Source of the DNA: Zygnema cylindricum | Taxonomy: Eukaryota > Streptophyta > Zygnematophyceae > Zygnematales > Zygnemataceae | Length of the DNA: 64,000 nucleotides | Direction: 5' to 3' | Assembly (NCBI GenBank): GCA_037447655.1 | Contig: JBBHKE010001236.1 | Coordinates: 1 to 64,000, forward strand | Part shown: piece by piece, positions 1 through 10,900 of the stretch | Position numbering within the stretch: position 1 is the stretch's first letter | Layout of the letters: each line of letters opens with the position of its first letter | Translations under genes and position numbers: made by a program | Notes under the pieces: model-generated | Database searches by the model: none | Told to the model about the DNA's origin: nothing | The model's input: only the letters and a program-made list of their open reading frames with translations

Positions 1-1770
1 GGTCCGGAACTTGTTATACAATATAAGTCGGGCAAGACGAACCCGGCGGATGCGCTGTCAAGAAGACCTGACATCACTGCGCCGGCAGCGGAGCAACGAC
101 CGCCAGCACCGCAGCAGAAAAACGGAGACTTTGTGCAAAAGACAAGCGCAACGTCGACCGCAGCGCAAGATACGAGGCTCAGCGCAGTCACCAGTACGGT
201 GCAAGTGGACGAACAGTGGTTAAGTCAGATCAAGGCCGCCTACGGCGACGATGATTCACTTAAGGAACTCACCAAACGGAAGGTACTCGTTTGAACCGCC
301 AATGGTATGTGGCGGTACAGGCCGAGTAAGACAACACGGCTTTATGTGCCAACAAATACGGCACTTCGTCACACGATTCTTCAAATGAGTCACGATGAGC
401 CGCTCAGTGGACATTTTGGGCGTGATAAAACAACCGCACGTGTCGCTGAGGCGTATTACTGGCCAAACATGACTCGAGACATTGCAAAATATGTCCGGAC
501 GTGTGACTCGTGTAATAGAAACAAATCGGATTCAGGGCAACAAGGCTTGTTACACCCCCTCCCAATTCCATCTGTTCCTAGGGAAGCGATCTCGATGGAT
601 TTCATCGTGGCCCTTCCCCGGACAAAAGAGGGTTACGACTCAATCTTCGTCGTCGTGGATTACCTAACGAAAATGGCACATTTTCTACCCACGACCACTA
701 CAACTACAGCACGAAATATTGCGGAATTATTCTTTCGGGAAATATTCCGCCATCACGGTCTTCCGAAAAAGATCGTCAGCGACCGCGATCGAAAATTCGT
801 GAGCCACTTTTGGCAAAACCTATTTGCGTTATGCGGAACGCAGCTGGCCATGTCCACAGCCTACCACCCTCAAACTGATGGTCAGACTGAAAGGGTGAAT
901 CGAACTTTGGAGGAAGCATTGCGGGCTTATGTCTCAGTGCACCAAACGGATTGGGTGGACCATTTAACGGCAATCGAGGTAGCATACAACAGTGCAGTGC
1001 ACTCGTCAACAAATGCTACACCATTCTCCCTCAATGGGCGACAACCCACTCTTCCCCAAAACTTATTGGTAGCGGAATGCCAAACACCGGCTGCTCTAAA
1101 CTTTGCCAAAACTTTGCAAGAAAACCTGGAAAAGGCGGCCAAGGCGCTTCAAATGGCTAAAGATTGTCAAAAGTCGCAGGCCGACGCTCACCGGAAGGAC
1201 ATCGTCTTTCGTGTGGGGGACAAGGTTCGCCTGAATATGGCCAACCTCTCCTTGTCGGGTGCCCTCTCTAAGAAGTTGGCACCAAAGTTCACTCGCCCAT
1301 TCACAATTCTTTCCCGTGTGGGCGTCGTAGCGTACAAATTGGATATTCCGACGGACTGGCATATCCACAATGTCTTCCATGTTTCCCTTCTTAAACCATT
1401 CCGCGATCCTGATTCAATGTTCCCTAATCAACGACGGCATACTCCTTTACCACCCGTTCAAGGAACCTCAGACGAGTATGAGGTGGAAGAGATCCTTCAG
1501 TCACGTCACTCTCGAAATTCCAACTCCACCCAATATTTGGTGCGTTGGAAGGGTTACGGTGCCGAGGACGACTCTTGGGTGGACGAAAGGATCTTCATTC
1601 CCCGGAGTTGCTGCGCCGGTTTCAGCGGAGTGAGGACACTCATCTTTATCGGAGGGGCAATCGCAGCGGCCGCAACAAAGGAGCGAATCGCAGTGGCGCA
1701 ACCATCGCAATCATATTGGGGACGCGGCAAAGGACCGCAGCGGCGATGTTACCACACCGCAGCGCCGTAG
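1..1770 (+). pseudogene. pol: Gypsy1 pol: RNase H end, integrase, chromodomain
   Basis: One frame is open from base 1 to 291, meets a TGA at 292-294, then runs to 1770. The first residues include NPADALSRR, the usual end of gypsy RNase H. Next come the HHCC zinc-binding region (about 370-520), the DDE core with SMDFIVALP (about 591), VSDRDRKF (about 775) and YHPQTDGQTERVNR (about 862), and a chromodomain with EYEVEEIL and YLVRWKGY (about 1477-1590). Integrase inserts the cDNA; the chromodomain is known in this clade to target histone marks. The normal end motif SPELLRRF is in another frame, so a one-base indel near 1590-1600 is likely. Non-functional as it stands, because of the stop and the probable frameshift. 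Confidence 0.88.
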
Positions 1771-1914
1771 CAGCGCAGCCACCGCAGCGCAACATGGTCA
1801 CGATGACGTCAGAGGATCGCAGCACCACCGCTGCGCTGACAGGAAAGCGCAACGGCGCAATTGTGTTTCACTATGTAGGTGACGACGATCCCTCGGTTTC
1901 GCCGCAGCAGCGCA

Positions 1915-1924
1915 GTTTTATAAA
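1915..1924 (+). promoter_or_regulatory. TATA-like box upstream of the Gypsy1 accessory ORF
   Basis: TTTTATAAAT lies about 200 bases before the ATG at 2121, in the spacer between the end of pol and the accessory ORF. It could give a separate transcript for that ORF. This is inferred from sequence alone; the surrounding GCAGCG-rich spacer resembles the LTR enhancer-like repeats. Confidence 0.35.
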
Positions 1925-2120
1925 TGTTGGACGCTGCGATACCCTCGCACGCTGCGACGCTTCGCACAGTCCAAAAGTGAAACCCTCGACCCCCGGGAAT
2001 ACAACCGCCATTCGTCCTCACGACCAACCTAGTCTCAGCAGCTTGAAAACTGTTTCTTTCCGCACAATCAGTTTACCTTCGCTTCTGGAGCTACCGGAAT
2101 TGTCTGGTTCAGCAGTGTCT

Positions 2121-3383
2121 ATGGCGTCGTCATCCTCTCCACCACCGAAAAGGAGGAGACTGGTACGAGTGGGACAAGGAGACCCGAATCGTTCCGAAAG
2201 ATTGCTAAGGGCGGTGGAGGCCATGGTGGAAGCAAGCAGGCGAAGAGAAGTAGAAGTGGAGCCGGAACGGGAGGAAAGCGCCAGTAGCGAGGCAGGACCG
2301 GCAGAAACTAGTGGAGGAGAGGGGTCACAAAACTCACAGGACCCTGAATACACCCCAACTCGGGAAGGTGATCAGGAATTTCAAGCGGATCATGAGCTGT
2401 CGGAGGCGGAGGACGAACCAACGCCTCCGCCAATTGAGGAGCGCGCCTCCGATCTGGAGGTGATGCGAGACCCGAACAAGGAGAGCACCGCGGACGAGCA
2501 GTCGTCTGAAAGCGCGGGGAAGAAGGCAGAGGAACAATACCCCAGTGGTGACGATGTGTTTCTCTTGCGCGAAAATCGAAGAGATTCGGAGGAGGAGAGT
2601 GAACAGGGAGAGGAAATTCTCGACTACCTCTTCCCACTACCGGTTGACACCCAGCATCCGGACCTCGCCTTCAGCTTCGCCAAAAGGTTTTATTGGAATC
2701 CCTCGGAGTGGCCCGAGGAATGGCGTATAGGGAAGCTTGGAGATCCTATCCGTATCCCTGCCGACGTTCCGTCACACCCAGCGTGGAATTTCATGCGGAC
2801 CAAGGACCTGGGGAATAATCATAAAGGCTATGTGCAGCTGAATCCTCACACTTTACCGTTCGTGGAAGTGGTAGAGGACAACTACAGGTACAGGATTGAT
2901 GTTCCCGGGTTACTCCGCCATTATCACCCGTGGGATGTCCGCCTCCACGACATCATATCTCGAGCGGAGGTCACCCCTGAGGTGCGAGTACTCAAGCTGG
3001 CTCGAAGGAATGCTCTGCAGCGGGCCCGAGCTGCAAGGAAACACGTGTCCTTCAAGTTACGGAAGGTACATCGATGGGAACCGGCGGACGAGGAACCAGA
3101 GGAAGTTCCCCCAGTGGCTGAACCCGAACCAAGGATTCCAGCACCCGAGGAGCCTACATCGGCAGACGTTCCGCAGCAACCCAAAGTACCCGAGGTTGAG
3201 GAAGGAGAAAATCAGGTTCGGGAACGCATCACTCGGAGGCGGTTGGAAGCTGCAGACCATCACATCGCGTTACAGGAGACCCGATGTGAACAGCTCCAAC
3301 AGCAACTCGACGCCCTTCGCCAGGAGTTCGAAGAGTATCGCGAGGAAACATATGACATACTCCGGCAATTACAGTTTCCCTGA
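2121..3383 (+). CDS. Gypsy1 accessory ORF, 420 aa, unknown function
   Basis: An uninterrupted ORF lies between pol and the 3' LTR. I chose the ATG at 2121 because a proline/lysine-rich N-terminus follows (MASSSSPPPKRRR, nuclear-localisation-like). The frame is also open upstream to at least 1545 and overlaps the pol end, so it could be a C-terminal extension of pol reached by frameshift. Residues about 45-170 are acidic and low-complexity. Residues about 170-310 look globular, rich in W, Y and P (RFYWNPSEWPEEW, FVEVVEDNYRYRID), followed by a basic stretch. Residues about 360-420 form a likely coiled coil rich in E, Q and L. There is no signal peptide or membrane segment, so it is not env-like by composition. 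I do not recognise the family. It is the only long, undamaged ORF in the window. Confidence 0.65.
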   Translation: MASSSSPPPKRRRLVRVGQGDPNRSERLLRAVEAMVEASRRREVEVEPEREESASSEAGPAETSGGEGSQNSQDPEYTPTREGDQEFQADHELSEAEDEPTPPPIEERASDLEVMRDPNKESTADEQSSESAGKKAEEQYPSGDDVFLLRENRRDSEEESEQGEEILDYLFPLPVDTQHPDLAFSFAKRFYWNPSEWPEEWRIGKLGDPIRIPADVPSHPAWNFMRTKDLGNNHKGYVQLNPHTLPFVEVVEDNYRYRIDVPGLLRHYHPWDVRLHDIISRAEVTPEVRVLKLARRNALQRARAARKHVSFKLRKVHRWEPADEEPEEVPPVAEPEPRIPAPEEPTSADVPQQPKVPEVEEGENQVRERITRRRLEAADHHIALQETRCEQLQQQLDALRQEFEEYREETYDILRQLQFP

Positions 3384-3429
3384 GTCAATCAAAGTTGAGC
3401 GGGACGCTGAACTCATTAGTGGGAGGCAG

Positions 3430-3940
3430 TGTAATAGGGTTACAGAATTGGGTACTTAGTGGCTGGGGCTAGACTGCTATTGTTGCGATTTCAGAGCAGC
3501 GCAGTTGCGATTCCAGAGCAGCGCAACTGCGATTCCAAACCAGCGCAGCATAGCAGCATAGCAACTTAGTAGCGCAGCAGCGCAGCATAGCAACTCAGTA
3601 GCGCAGCAGCGGAGCATAGCAATGCCGCAGAATTTAAATGGAACTATATAGTTCTAGAAGGAATTTTTGGATAGATCTCGGTTGGCCGCGAAGGCCCACG
3701 TGTACAGCTGTATAGTACTAAGTTGACTAGCAGTTAGCTAGTTTAAATAGGCGAGTAGACCTAGTGAGTGAGACACCTGAAGTAGACCAACACAGCTAGC
3801 GCAACCTTGTACTCTCTCTCAAGTAACAAAGCTCAACCTTGTCTCTGAGTTCTGTGTATTCCTGCTGTTGCTCCGAGAAGATCCTTGGTGTTTTCCGCTG
3901 TGCACTGTATCGTGTTGTGGTGTAACGTGCTTCTTTTACA
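3430..3940 (+). repeat. 3' LTR of Gypsy1
   Basis: A 511-bp LTR that starts TGTAATAGGG after the purine-rich GTGGGAGGCAG and ends CTTCTTTTACA. Its outline matches the Gypsy2 LTR at 18161-18651 on the other strand. It contains several GCAGCGCAG/GCGCAACTGCGATT units (3490-3620) and a TATA-like TTTAAATAGG near 3740. Confidence 0.85.
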
Positions 3941-4239
3941 AATGCCGAACCAGTTGCTATTGGTGTGGTCGCCTCCTTCTCCTTTCCTTTGTCCACTAGT
4001 TCTCCTTCTTTTATTTCCTCCATTGAAGGTGAATCCTCTTTCCTGGTGAATCTGCTTCCTCCAAACCCTGGAGGGATTCCAAGACTGGATGGAGGCCCCA
4101 ACCGTCCACTCACTATCCCCTAAAACCTTTTTTCGCATGGAGCTCCTATCATCATAATTTCCCAGTATATGAAGCCAGTTCCATTAAAGATTGGTACCCT
4201 AGAAGGTGGGCCCATAACCTGAAACTCTTAGACCTCCAT
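3941..4239 (-). pseudogene. gag: A3 gag fragment
   Basis: N-terminal Ty1/copia gag, about 100 codons, closely like A1 gag (shared FTRKED and KGKEKEATTPIATG). The ATG (complement of 4237-4239) is inside the LTR, 20 bases from its end. The fourth codon is TAA where A1 has TCA, so translation would fail at once. The reading is cut by the Gypsy1 insertion at 3941. Gag forms the particle that packages the element's RNA; this copy cannot. Confidence 0.8.
4205..4219 (-). other. Primer-binding site of A3 (half initiator tRNA-Met)
   Basis: On the minus strand this reads GGTTATGGGCCCACC directly after the LTR CA. It is the complement of the anticodon stem-loop of plant initiator tRNA-Met (GGUGGGCCCAUAACC, from memory) rather than of its 3' CCA end. 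Drosophila copia is known to prime with such a half-tRNA. Confidence 0.7.
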
Positions 4240-5277
4240 AAGTTCTCAAAGTAGACAACTTCCAATAAGCCTCTAGGATAACTCTGACCCCTTTGTGTTT
4301 CAGCGAAAACCACTACCTCCTTAGCAAACAAAAAATATTACCACCTGCATTTGTGTGAAGGCAAGACTCCCTTGAGTCTATTGCAAAAAGAATCTCTGAA
4401 TTTGCTCCCCTGAGTAATTAGTTATGGATGGTCAAAGTTGACCTTTTGTACAGAAGCTCTCTGGGAGAGAGGGTCCTATCTCCTAATTTTTCTAAGTCCT
4501 ATCTCTCTCACAGACTCTATCTACTGATGTATGAAACCAATCAGGTTACAGTTCCTTACGCAAAAGTACAGCTGCCGGTGTACTTTATGTACGGACATTG
4601 TACGACATGGCCTTAATGTCGACACATGTCATATCCGGATTCGGTGCCATAATCTCCGGAGATTCCACGATCCAATTTAATTTTTGCCACGTGTCATCCG
4701 ATGTGGCGATCGCCACAAACTGCCGAAATCTTCTTCTGCGATCTGGGCGCTAATTCCGGTCGTCCAATTAAATTCGAATTTAATCGTAGCCGTAATAAAT
4801 ACATGCGCGGTATTCGTTTCACTTAAGAAATAAATGCGCGGTATTGATTTCTTGTCCGTACCGTAATCCGTACTTATACATTACCGGATCTATGTATCCC
4901 GTAAACAATTACAGTTAAATGATTTATCCTACGTATTCATGTTTAAATAAATATCAAACTATATAGTACGTAACACTAGTTGTAGACTTAACGGCTAAGG
5001 CTACCAGCTATCCACTGTTTGCCGGCCGGTAGGTACCAGGATCAAATCCTGTGGCCGGCACATACCTTTTAGATAAAATAAACCCCTAACTAATATAAAT
5101 TTTCCGTAAACCTCTGGATAGCCTAGGTAGCCATGGCTTTAGCTCCCTCTCCAATTTCTCAGTGACTGCGACAAGTTTGAGAGTTGGAGAGAGAAGTTAG
5201 AGGTAGACTGCCTCGGCTTCTTTCTATATTTCTATTAAGACCTAGAAAATACTAAAAATGGACCATTAATTTCTACA
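4220..5277 (-). repeat. 5' LTR of copia A3
   Basis: 1058 bp, TG...CA in element orientation, running from 5277 down to 4220. It carries a CCACGTGTC G-box (4687-4695), the tRNA-like fold at 5021-5060 and the conserved block containing CTAGAGC/GCTACC near the splice-like ATGGCT motif. A 15-base half-tRNA primer site adjoins it at 4205-4219. Confidence 0.85.
5021..5060 (+). other. tRNA top-half-like fold in LTR A3
   Basis: GCCGGCC (5021-5027) pairs with GGCCGGC (5053-5059). Inside lie an 8-base linker and a T-arm-like hairpin: CCAGG, loop ATCAAAT, CCTGT. GGATCAAATCC resembles a pol III B box (GGTTCRANYCC), and an A-box-like stretch lies about 40 bases upstream (ACGGCTAAGGCTACC). It is antisense to the LTR. 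Function is unknown. Confidence 0.5.
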
Positions 5278-5700
5278 CGACTACCTTATTTTTTTCTAAG
5301 TCCTAAGCTACCTCTTTGAGCCTACTATCAGTGTACCCTAGCCAAATAAAATAGTGTAAGGTACAAGAAGGTACAGGTACCGCTTTAATTATTGTACGAC
5401 CATAGTACGACATAGCCACTCCGCTGACGTGTGTCTGTTCTTGTGGCGTAGTTGCCCCCCCCTGTAATATCAGCTCTCCAATTATAACACGCCACGTGTC
5501 ATCCACGGATATTGGCTTGCAAACAACCAAATGTCTACTGCGGGATTCCGGCTACCTGTGAATCGTCCATCACGAAGTCGAAATTTAATTACGTCCTTTT
5601 AGATTCAATATCGTTTCCTTTCGTAATCCGGTTTATATGGAGTATGTAAATTAGTACTGGATTAATACATGTTTCGAACACGAAGTACGAAACTTGTCCA
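5278..5700 (-). repeat. Degenerate LTR fragment related to families A/C
   Basis: Shares blocks with the A and C LTRs in minus orientation: TTTCTAAGTCCTA, the GTACGACATAG block and a CCACGTGTC G-box at 5492-5500. Both ends are lost, and no internal region is attached. Confidence 0.5.
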
Positions 5701-5751
5701 TGTCTTAGTGGATAAGGCATACGTCTATGTAGCAGTCGCAGACCCACTTTC

Positions 5752-6658
5752 TGTTAAAATTATTAGATTTTTGTGGTATTTTCTAGGTCTAAATAATTCA
5801 GTACATAAAGGAAGAGAAAAATTGCGGACAGCCTGTCTCCACCTCCTCTCTCAACCCACCATACTTGTTTTAGTCACTGAGGGATAGAGAGGGTGGTCGA
5901 GCCATGGCTGTCTTAGCTCAGCAGGCATGACTAAAGAGTGACTTAACTCACTCTCAACAAAAGGCTGAGTCCAGTAAGACTTGGATCTCCGACTGGCAGA
6001 GCGCGGCGTAGCCGTTAGCTCTAACCAGTCTGTCGTAGAAGTCCGTTAGGAGATATAGGGTCCGATATTTATTTAAACTATTGTATGGTACAGAAATCAA
6101 TTAATTCGAAATTGAACGAATGAACATAAAACTTGTAAACGTTTAGTGCGGACGTCATTTCGCACGAAACAAATGAATAGGACATTTGTTTCGATGGTCG
6201 ACATTTAATGTCGGATTAAATCCAACGGCACATATCATTGACGAGATCATGGAATGGTCACTTTGGCTTTTATGGACGTGGCATGACTTGGCGCCGCGTG
6301 GAAGGGTGACATTCAATCACAAGAATTCCAAGGAATGTACGGACGAGTTGAAAAAGGACACGCGTCCACTCAATGGCCTTGTCGTACACAGGCCATACAA
6401 ATAGAACATCGACCGTAGTACCTTTGTGTACTTTACAGTCATATGATTGGTTTGTACTTCATTAGATAGGGGTTGTGAGAGGGGTTTAGGACTTAAGAAA
6501 TTTGGTAGGCTGTCACCTCTCTCTATGAGAGCTTTGTATAAAATTAGTATTTTTGCCGGCTATTATCTCATCGGCTGGTTGTGGCTTGAAGTGGGTTAGT
6601 TAATACTATCTAGAGGCTTCCTGTATTCTGTGGTCCAATGGAGGACACAGAATTACAG
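5752..6658 (+). repeat. Solo LTR, family D (old)
   Basis: Starts TGTTAAAATT, contains the family-wide GGTATTTTCTAGGTC, GAGCCATGGCTG and TAGCCGTTAGCTCTA blocks and a TATAAAA near 6535, and ends GAATTACA. Flanks CTTTC (5747-5751) and GTTTC (6659-6663) match in 4 of 5 bases, which suggests an old TSD. No coding region is attached. Confidence 0.6.
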
Positions 6659-6781
6659 TTTCAAATCCCGACAGAGGCAGCATTTTGGTAAAATTCTTTC
6701 TACCTCACTCTATCATTTTCAGTGCGCCGTAGCGTGACTCGTTAATTACTTATCGAGACATATAAATCTACCGTATCATTA

Positions 6782-6917
6782 AGACCTAAAGGATACGGCG
6801 TACGTCTACGCCGTACGGCTTGTACATTGAAAGACCTATGATCAATTTCAGACCTAAAGGATTAGGCGCACGTCTACGCCGTACGACCTGTACATTGAAA
6901 GACCTAAGATCAAATCT
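6782..6917 (+). repeat. Tandem repeat, 68 bp x 2
   Basis: Two copies of a unit starting AGACCTAAAGGAT (6782 and 6850). Each contains the near-palindrome GGCGTACGTCTACGCCGTACG. It lies just before the A1 LTR. Confidence 0.75.
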
Positions 6918-6939
6918 GATTAGGTCCCATATTTTGGTG

Positions 6940-7986
6940 TGTAGAAACTAATGGTTTTTTATTAGTATTTTCTAAATCTGAAAAGAAATATAGAAGCCGA
7001 GGCAGTCTATCTCTAACTTCTCTCTCCAACTCTCAAACTTGTCGCAGTCACTGAGAAATTGGAGAGGAAGCTAGAGCCATGGCTACCTTGGCTATCCTGA
7101 GGTTTACGGGAATTTTATATTAGGGTTTATTTATTTAAAAGGTATGTGCCGGCGGCAGGATTTGATCCTTGTACCTAGCGACCGGCAGACAAGATATAGC
7201 CGGTAGCCTTAGCCGTTAAGTCTAGGATTAATGTTAAGTAGTATATAGTTTGATAATTATTTAAATATGTATACGTACGATAATTCATTTAACTATAACA
7301 GATTACGGGATACATAGATCCGGTAAAATATAAAGTACGGATTACGGTACGGACTCAAAATCAATACCGCGCATTTGTTTCGTAATTGAAACAAATACCG
7401 CGCATGTATTTATTACGGCTACGATTAAATCCGAATTTAATCGGACGGCCGAATTAGCGCCGAGATCGCGGAGGAAGATTTCAGCGGTTTGTGGCCATCG
7501 CCACATCGGATGACGCGTGGCGAAATTCCGTTGGATCGTGGAATCTCCGGAGATTATGGCACCGAATCCGGATTTGACATGTGTCGACATTTAGGCCATG
7601 TCGTACAATGTCCGTACCTAAAGTACACCGGCAGCTGTACTTTTGCGTACGGAACTCAATTCTGATTGGTTTCATGCATCAGTAGATAGAGTGTGTTAGA
7701 GAGATAGGACTTAGAAAAATTAGAAGATAGGACCCCCTCTCCCAGAGAGCTTCTGTACAAAAGGTCAACTTTGACCCTCCATAACTTACTGCTCAGGGGA
7801 GCAAATTCAGAGATTCTTTTTGCTATCGACTCAGGGGAGTCTTGCCTTCATAGGGGTGCAGGTGGTCAGGGTTTTTGTCTACCAGGGTGACAGTTATTTT
7901 TGCTGAAACACAAAGGGGTCAGGATTATCCTAGAGGATTCTTGGAAGCTGTCTACTCTGAGGGCCAATGGAGGTCTCAGAGTTTCA
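6940..7986 (+). repeat. 5' LTR of A1
   Basis: TGTAGAAACT...GAGTTTCA. The G-box of the other family members is mutated here to GACGCGTGG near 7508-7520. The gag ATG at 7967 lies inside this LTR. Confidence 0.92.
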
Positions 7987-10900
7987 GGTTATGGGCCCAC
8001 CCTCTAGGGTACCAATCTTTAATGGAACTGGCTTCATATACTGGGAAAGTATGATGATAGGAGCTCTATGCGAAAAAAGGTTTTGGGGGATTGTGAGTGG
8101 ACGGTTGGGGCGTCCATCAAGTCTTGGAATTCCTCCAGGGTTTGGAGGAACCAGATTCACCAGGAAAGAGGATCCACCTTCAACGGAGGAAACAAAAGGA
8201 GGAGAGGTGGTGGACAAAGGAAAGGAGAAGGAGACGACCACACCAATAGCAACTGGTTGGACATTCATGTCACTTATTCCGAGGAACGAGGAGAATGATA
8301 CTGAAACCTGGGACTTCAACAATATGGCGGCAAAGCACTTCATCCTACGCCATCTCACTCAAGGACTTGCATGTCCTCATTTGCAGGTAGAAAGGGCATC
8401 CGAACTTTGGATGACTCTCGTAGAGATGTACCGAAGTGGTACGATTCAGCAACAACAGTTGGCTGATCAGAAAGTTAAGGAGTATGTATACAAAGGGGGA
8501 AATATGTTGGATTTTTGCTATGAGCTTACTACACTCTTCATGGAGCTAGAGAGTGCGGGAAAAGATTTTAGTCAAAAAGATAAGGTTAACTGTTTACTGA
8601 TGAAGTTACCTGATGAGTTCGTGAACATAGTTTACCGTGTGTAGGACTTGCCTGACTCAAGGTGGATATGGAACTCAGTGGTAGGGATGATTCTCGTTCA
8701 AGAGAATACAATTGAGATCCGAAGGGGAGGAAAGAGTGGCCAAGCCTTGGCAACAGCGACTGGTTGGAGGAACAGGGATTCCCGAAAACCGGTCGGAAAC
8801 TATGGGGGTAGGGAGCAGAAAAAACAGGCCGATGAGTTCGAACCAAGGGCTCCCAAAGGTCTATGTCATTATTGTAAGAAACTGGAGCACTATATGGCAG
8901 AGTGCACTAAGCTAACCGAGCTTCGGTTAAAAGAGGGGCAGACCGGTGGTACCCCGAGAGGAAAGAAAAAGGCCCTTGTCACACAGGTACTTGAGGCTGA
9001 ATCCGAGGACGAGGACGATGAGCTCCTTTTGCATGAGGAGTTGGAGGCGAAAAATGAGGTCGAAATTCCACGAAGGCAGAAATGTGCTTACGGTGGATTG
9101 AAAGGTGAAGCAGGCTGGATTGTAGATTCAGGTGCCTCCATGCACATGTGTAAGGATAGACACCTGTTCACTAAGATAAGAAATATTCCTACCGTAGAGA
9201 TAGAGTACGGGGATGGGAGGATAGTCACCACTACTCTTGTAGGATCGGTAGATCTGAAAGTGTTAGTAGAAGGAAAGACAACGATATTAACATTCTCCGA
9301 TGTATTGTTTATTCCGGAGCTGAACAAAAATCTTATCTCTACATCAATATTAGATGATAAGGGTTTTTTTACTAGCACTAGGGAAGGAGTCTTTACTGCT
9401 AGTTATGAGGATGATGTCTATTTCATTGCTGAGAAAGGTAGCCATGTGATGTTTAGGCTGATCTTAAGTAATGAAAAGAAGAAACTTTATTATGCTGGTG
9501 TTCATGATATTATGATGTGGCATAAGAGGCTTAGGCATGTGAATCTAGATAAGTTAAGAGAGATGAAAAAGATGGGAGTTGTGGAAGGGATTCAGTTCAG
9601 TGAGAGTGATGATATAAGTGATTGTAGTGGATGTGCTCAAGGTAAAGCACACAGATTACCCTTTCCTAAGTCAGCCACCTATAAAGGGGAAAAAATTCTA
9701 GATCTAGTACACACAGATATTTGGGGACCGGCTAAAGTGCCCTCACCGGGGGAGAAGAGATTTATGATGACTATAACTGATGATTGGTCTCGGTATTCCC
9801 GGGTATGTTTTTTGAAAAACAAGTCCGAAGCTGAGGATTGTTTTAGACAATATAAAGCATGGAGCGAAAAACTCCATGAAACTCCAATCGAGAGAGTAAG
9901 GAGTGACAATGGTGGAGAGTATACTTCTAACCAGCTTGAGGATTTTCTGAGGGAAGATAGGGTTCAACACCAAAAGACAGTTCCAAAAAATCCGGAACAG
10001 AATGGGGTAGCTGAAAGGTTAAATAGAACACTTAGTGATAGTGCTAGAAGTATGTTGTCACATAAAAAGATAGGAAAAAGGTTTTGGGCAGAAGCAATGA
10101 ACTGTGCTAATTATCTCAAGAATAGAGTTCTTACTTAAGCTATAAAAGATCAAACACCTTATGAGAGATGGACAGGCCGGAAACCAGACTTATCTCACTT
10201 AAAGGTTTTCGGCAGTCAAGTGTTCAATCTAGATACTGATCGGTCCAATTGGAAGCTAGATCCTAAAGGAAAACCAGGATACTTATTAGGATATGATGAA
10301 GATGTTAAAGGATATAGAGTTTATGATCTAAAAGGGGAAGATATAATCTTAGTAAAGCATCTAGTAGTTATGGATGAAGGAAAGTGTGTGGATCCCTTCA
10401 AATATACGAAGTCAGTAAAAATCAAATTTGAGTCAGAAAATTCCAATGACTTTGAGCTTCCTAACTATCCAGGTTTTAGAGAAGATGACATTCTTGCAGG
10501 AACAAATCAGACCGAAAAGGACTCGGCTGTGGAAACTCCAGTGACAACTCTACTCGAAGCGGAAGACGTGGTGGAAATTGATTCGGAATCAAGGGATAGG
10601 GGAGAAGCCGAGTTTGTTCGAAAGAATCCATGAGAACCATCTATTCTGGCCTCAGATTTTGAGGGGGGGAAGAGAAGTAGCAAAAGACTGCAAGAAAAAC
10701 AGGTTAATAACAAGGTAACTAAACTATCTCATCAAGATGAACCTCAAACTTATGGAGAGGCGATGACTTGTCCAGAAAGAAACCGGTGGGAGACAGCCAT
10801 CAATGAGGAGATGGCTTCAATCATGGCAGCCGATACTTGGGAGCTGGTGGACTGTCCACCTAACCGAAAACCAATCGGTTGTAAGTGGGTTTTCAAATTA

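Larger units (their letters stand above)
1..3940 (+). mobile_element. Ty3/gypsy chromovirus, 3' half (Gypsy1)
   Basis: The window opens inside the pol gene of an LTR retrotransposon; the 5' LTR, gag, protease and reverse transcriptase lie to the left. Visible in order are the end of RNase H, integrase with zinc-binding and DDE motifs, a C-terminal chromodomain, an extra ORF, a purine-rich stretch and a 3' LTR ending in CA at 3940. The right flank is copia gag sequence in the opposite orientation, so Gypsy1 inserted into copia A3. The matching left TSD is outside the window. Integrase before LTR with a chromodomain is the known chromovirus arrangement. Confidence 0.9.
3941..5277 (-). mobile_element. 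Copia family A, 5' part (A3), split by Gypsy1
   Basis: Minus-strand 5' LTR (4220-5277), primer-binding site (4205-4219) and the first part of gag. The gag sequence stops abruptly at 3940/3941, where the Gypsy1 LTR ends, so the rest of A3 should lie left of the window. It is the same family as A1 and A2. Confidence 0.85.

Noticed and set aside
2018-2637. Minus ORFs under the Gypsy1 accessory ORF
   Set aside because: Shadows of the plus-strand coding frame.
4981-5060. Functional tRNA gene
   Set aside because: Only the acceptor/T-arm half can be folded; no anticodon arm pairs, and the sequence is part of an LTR.
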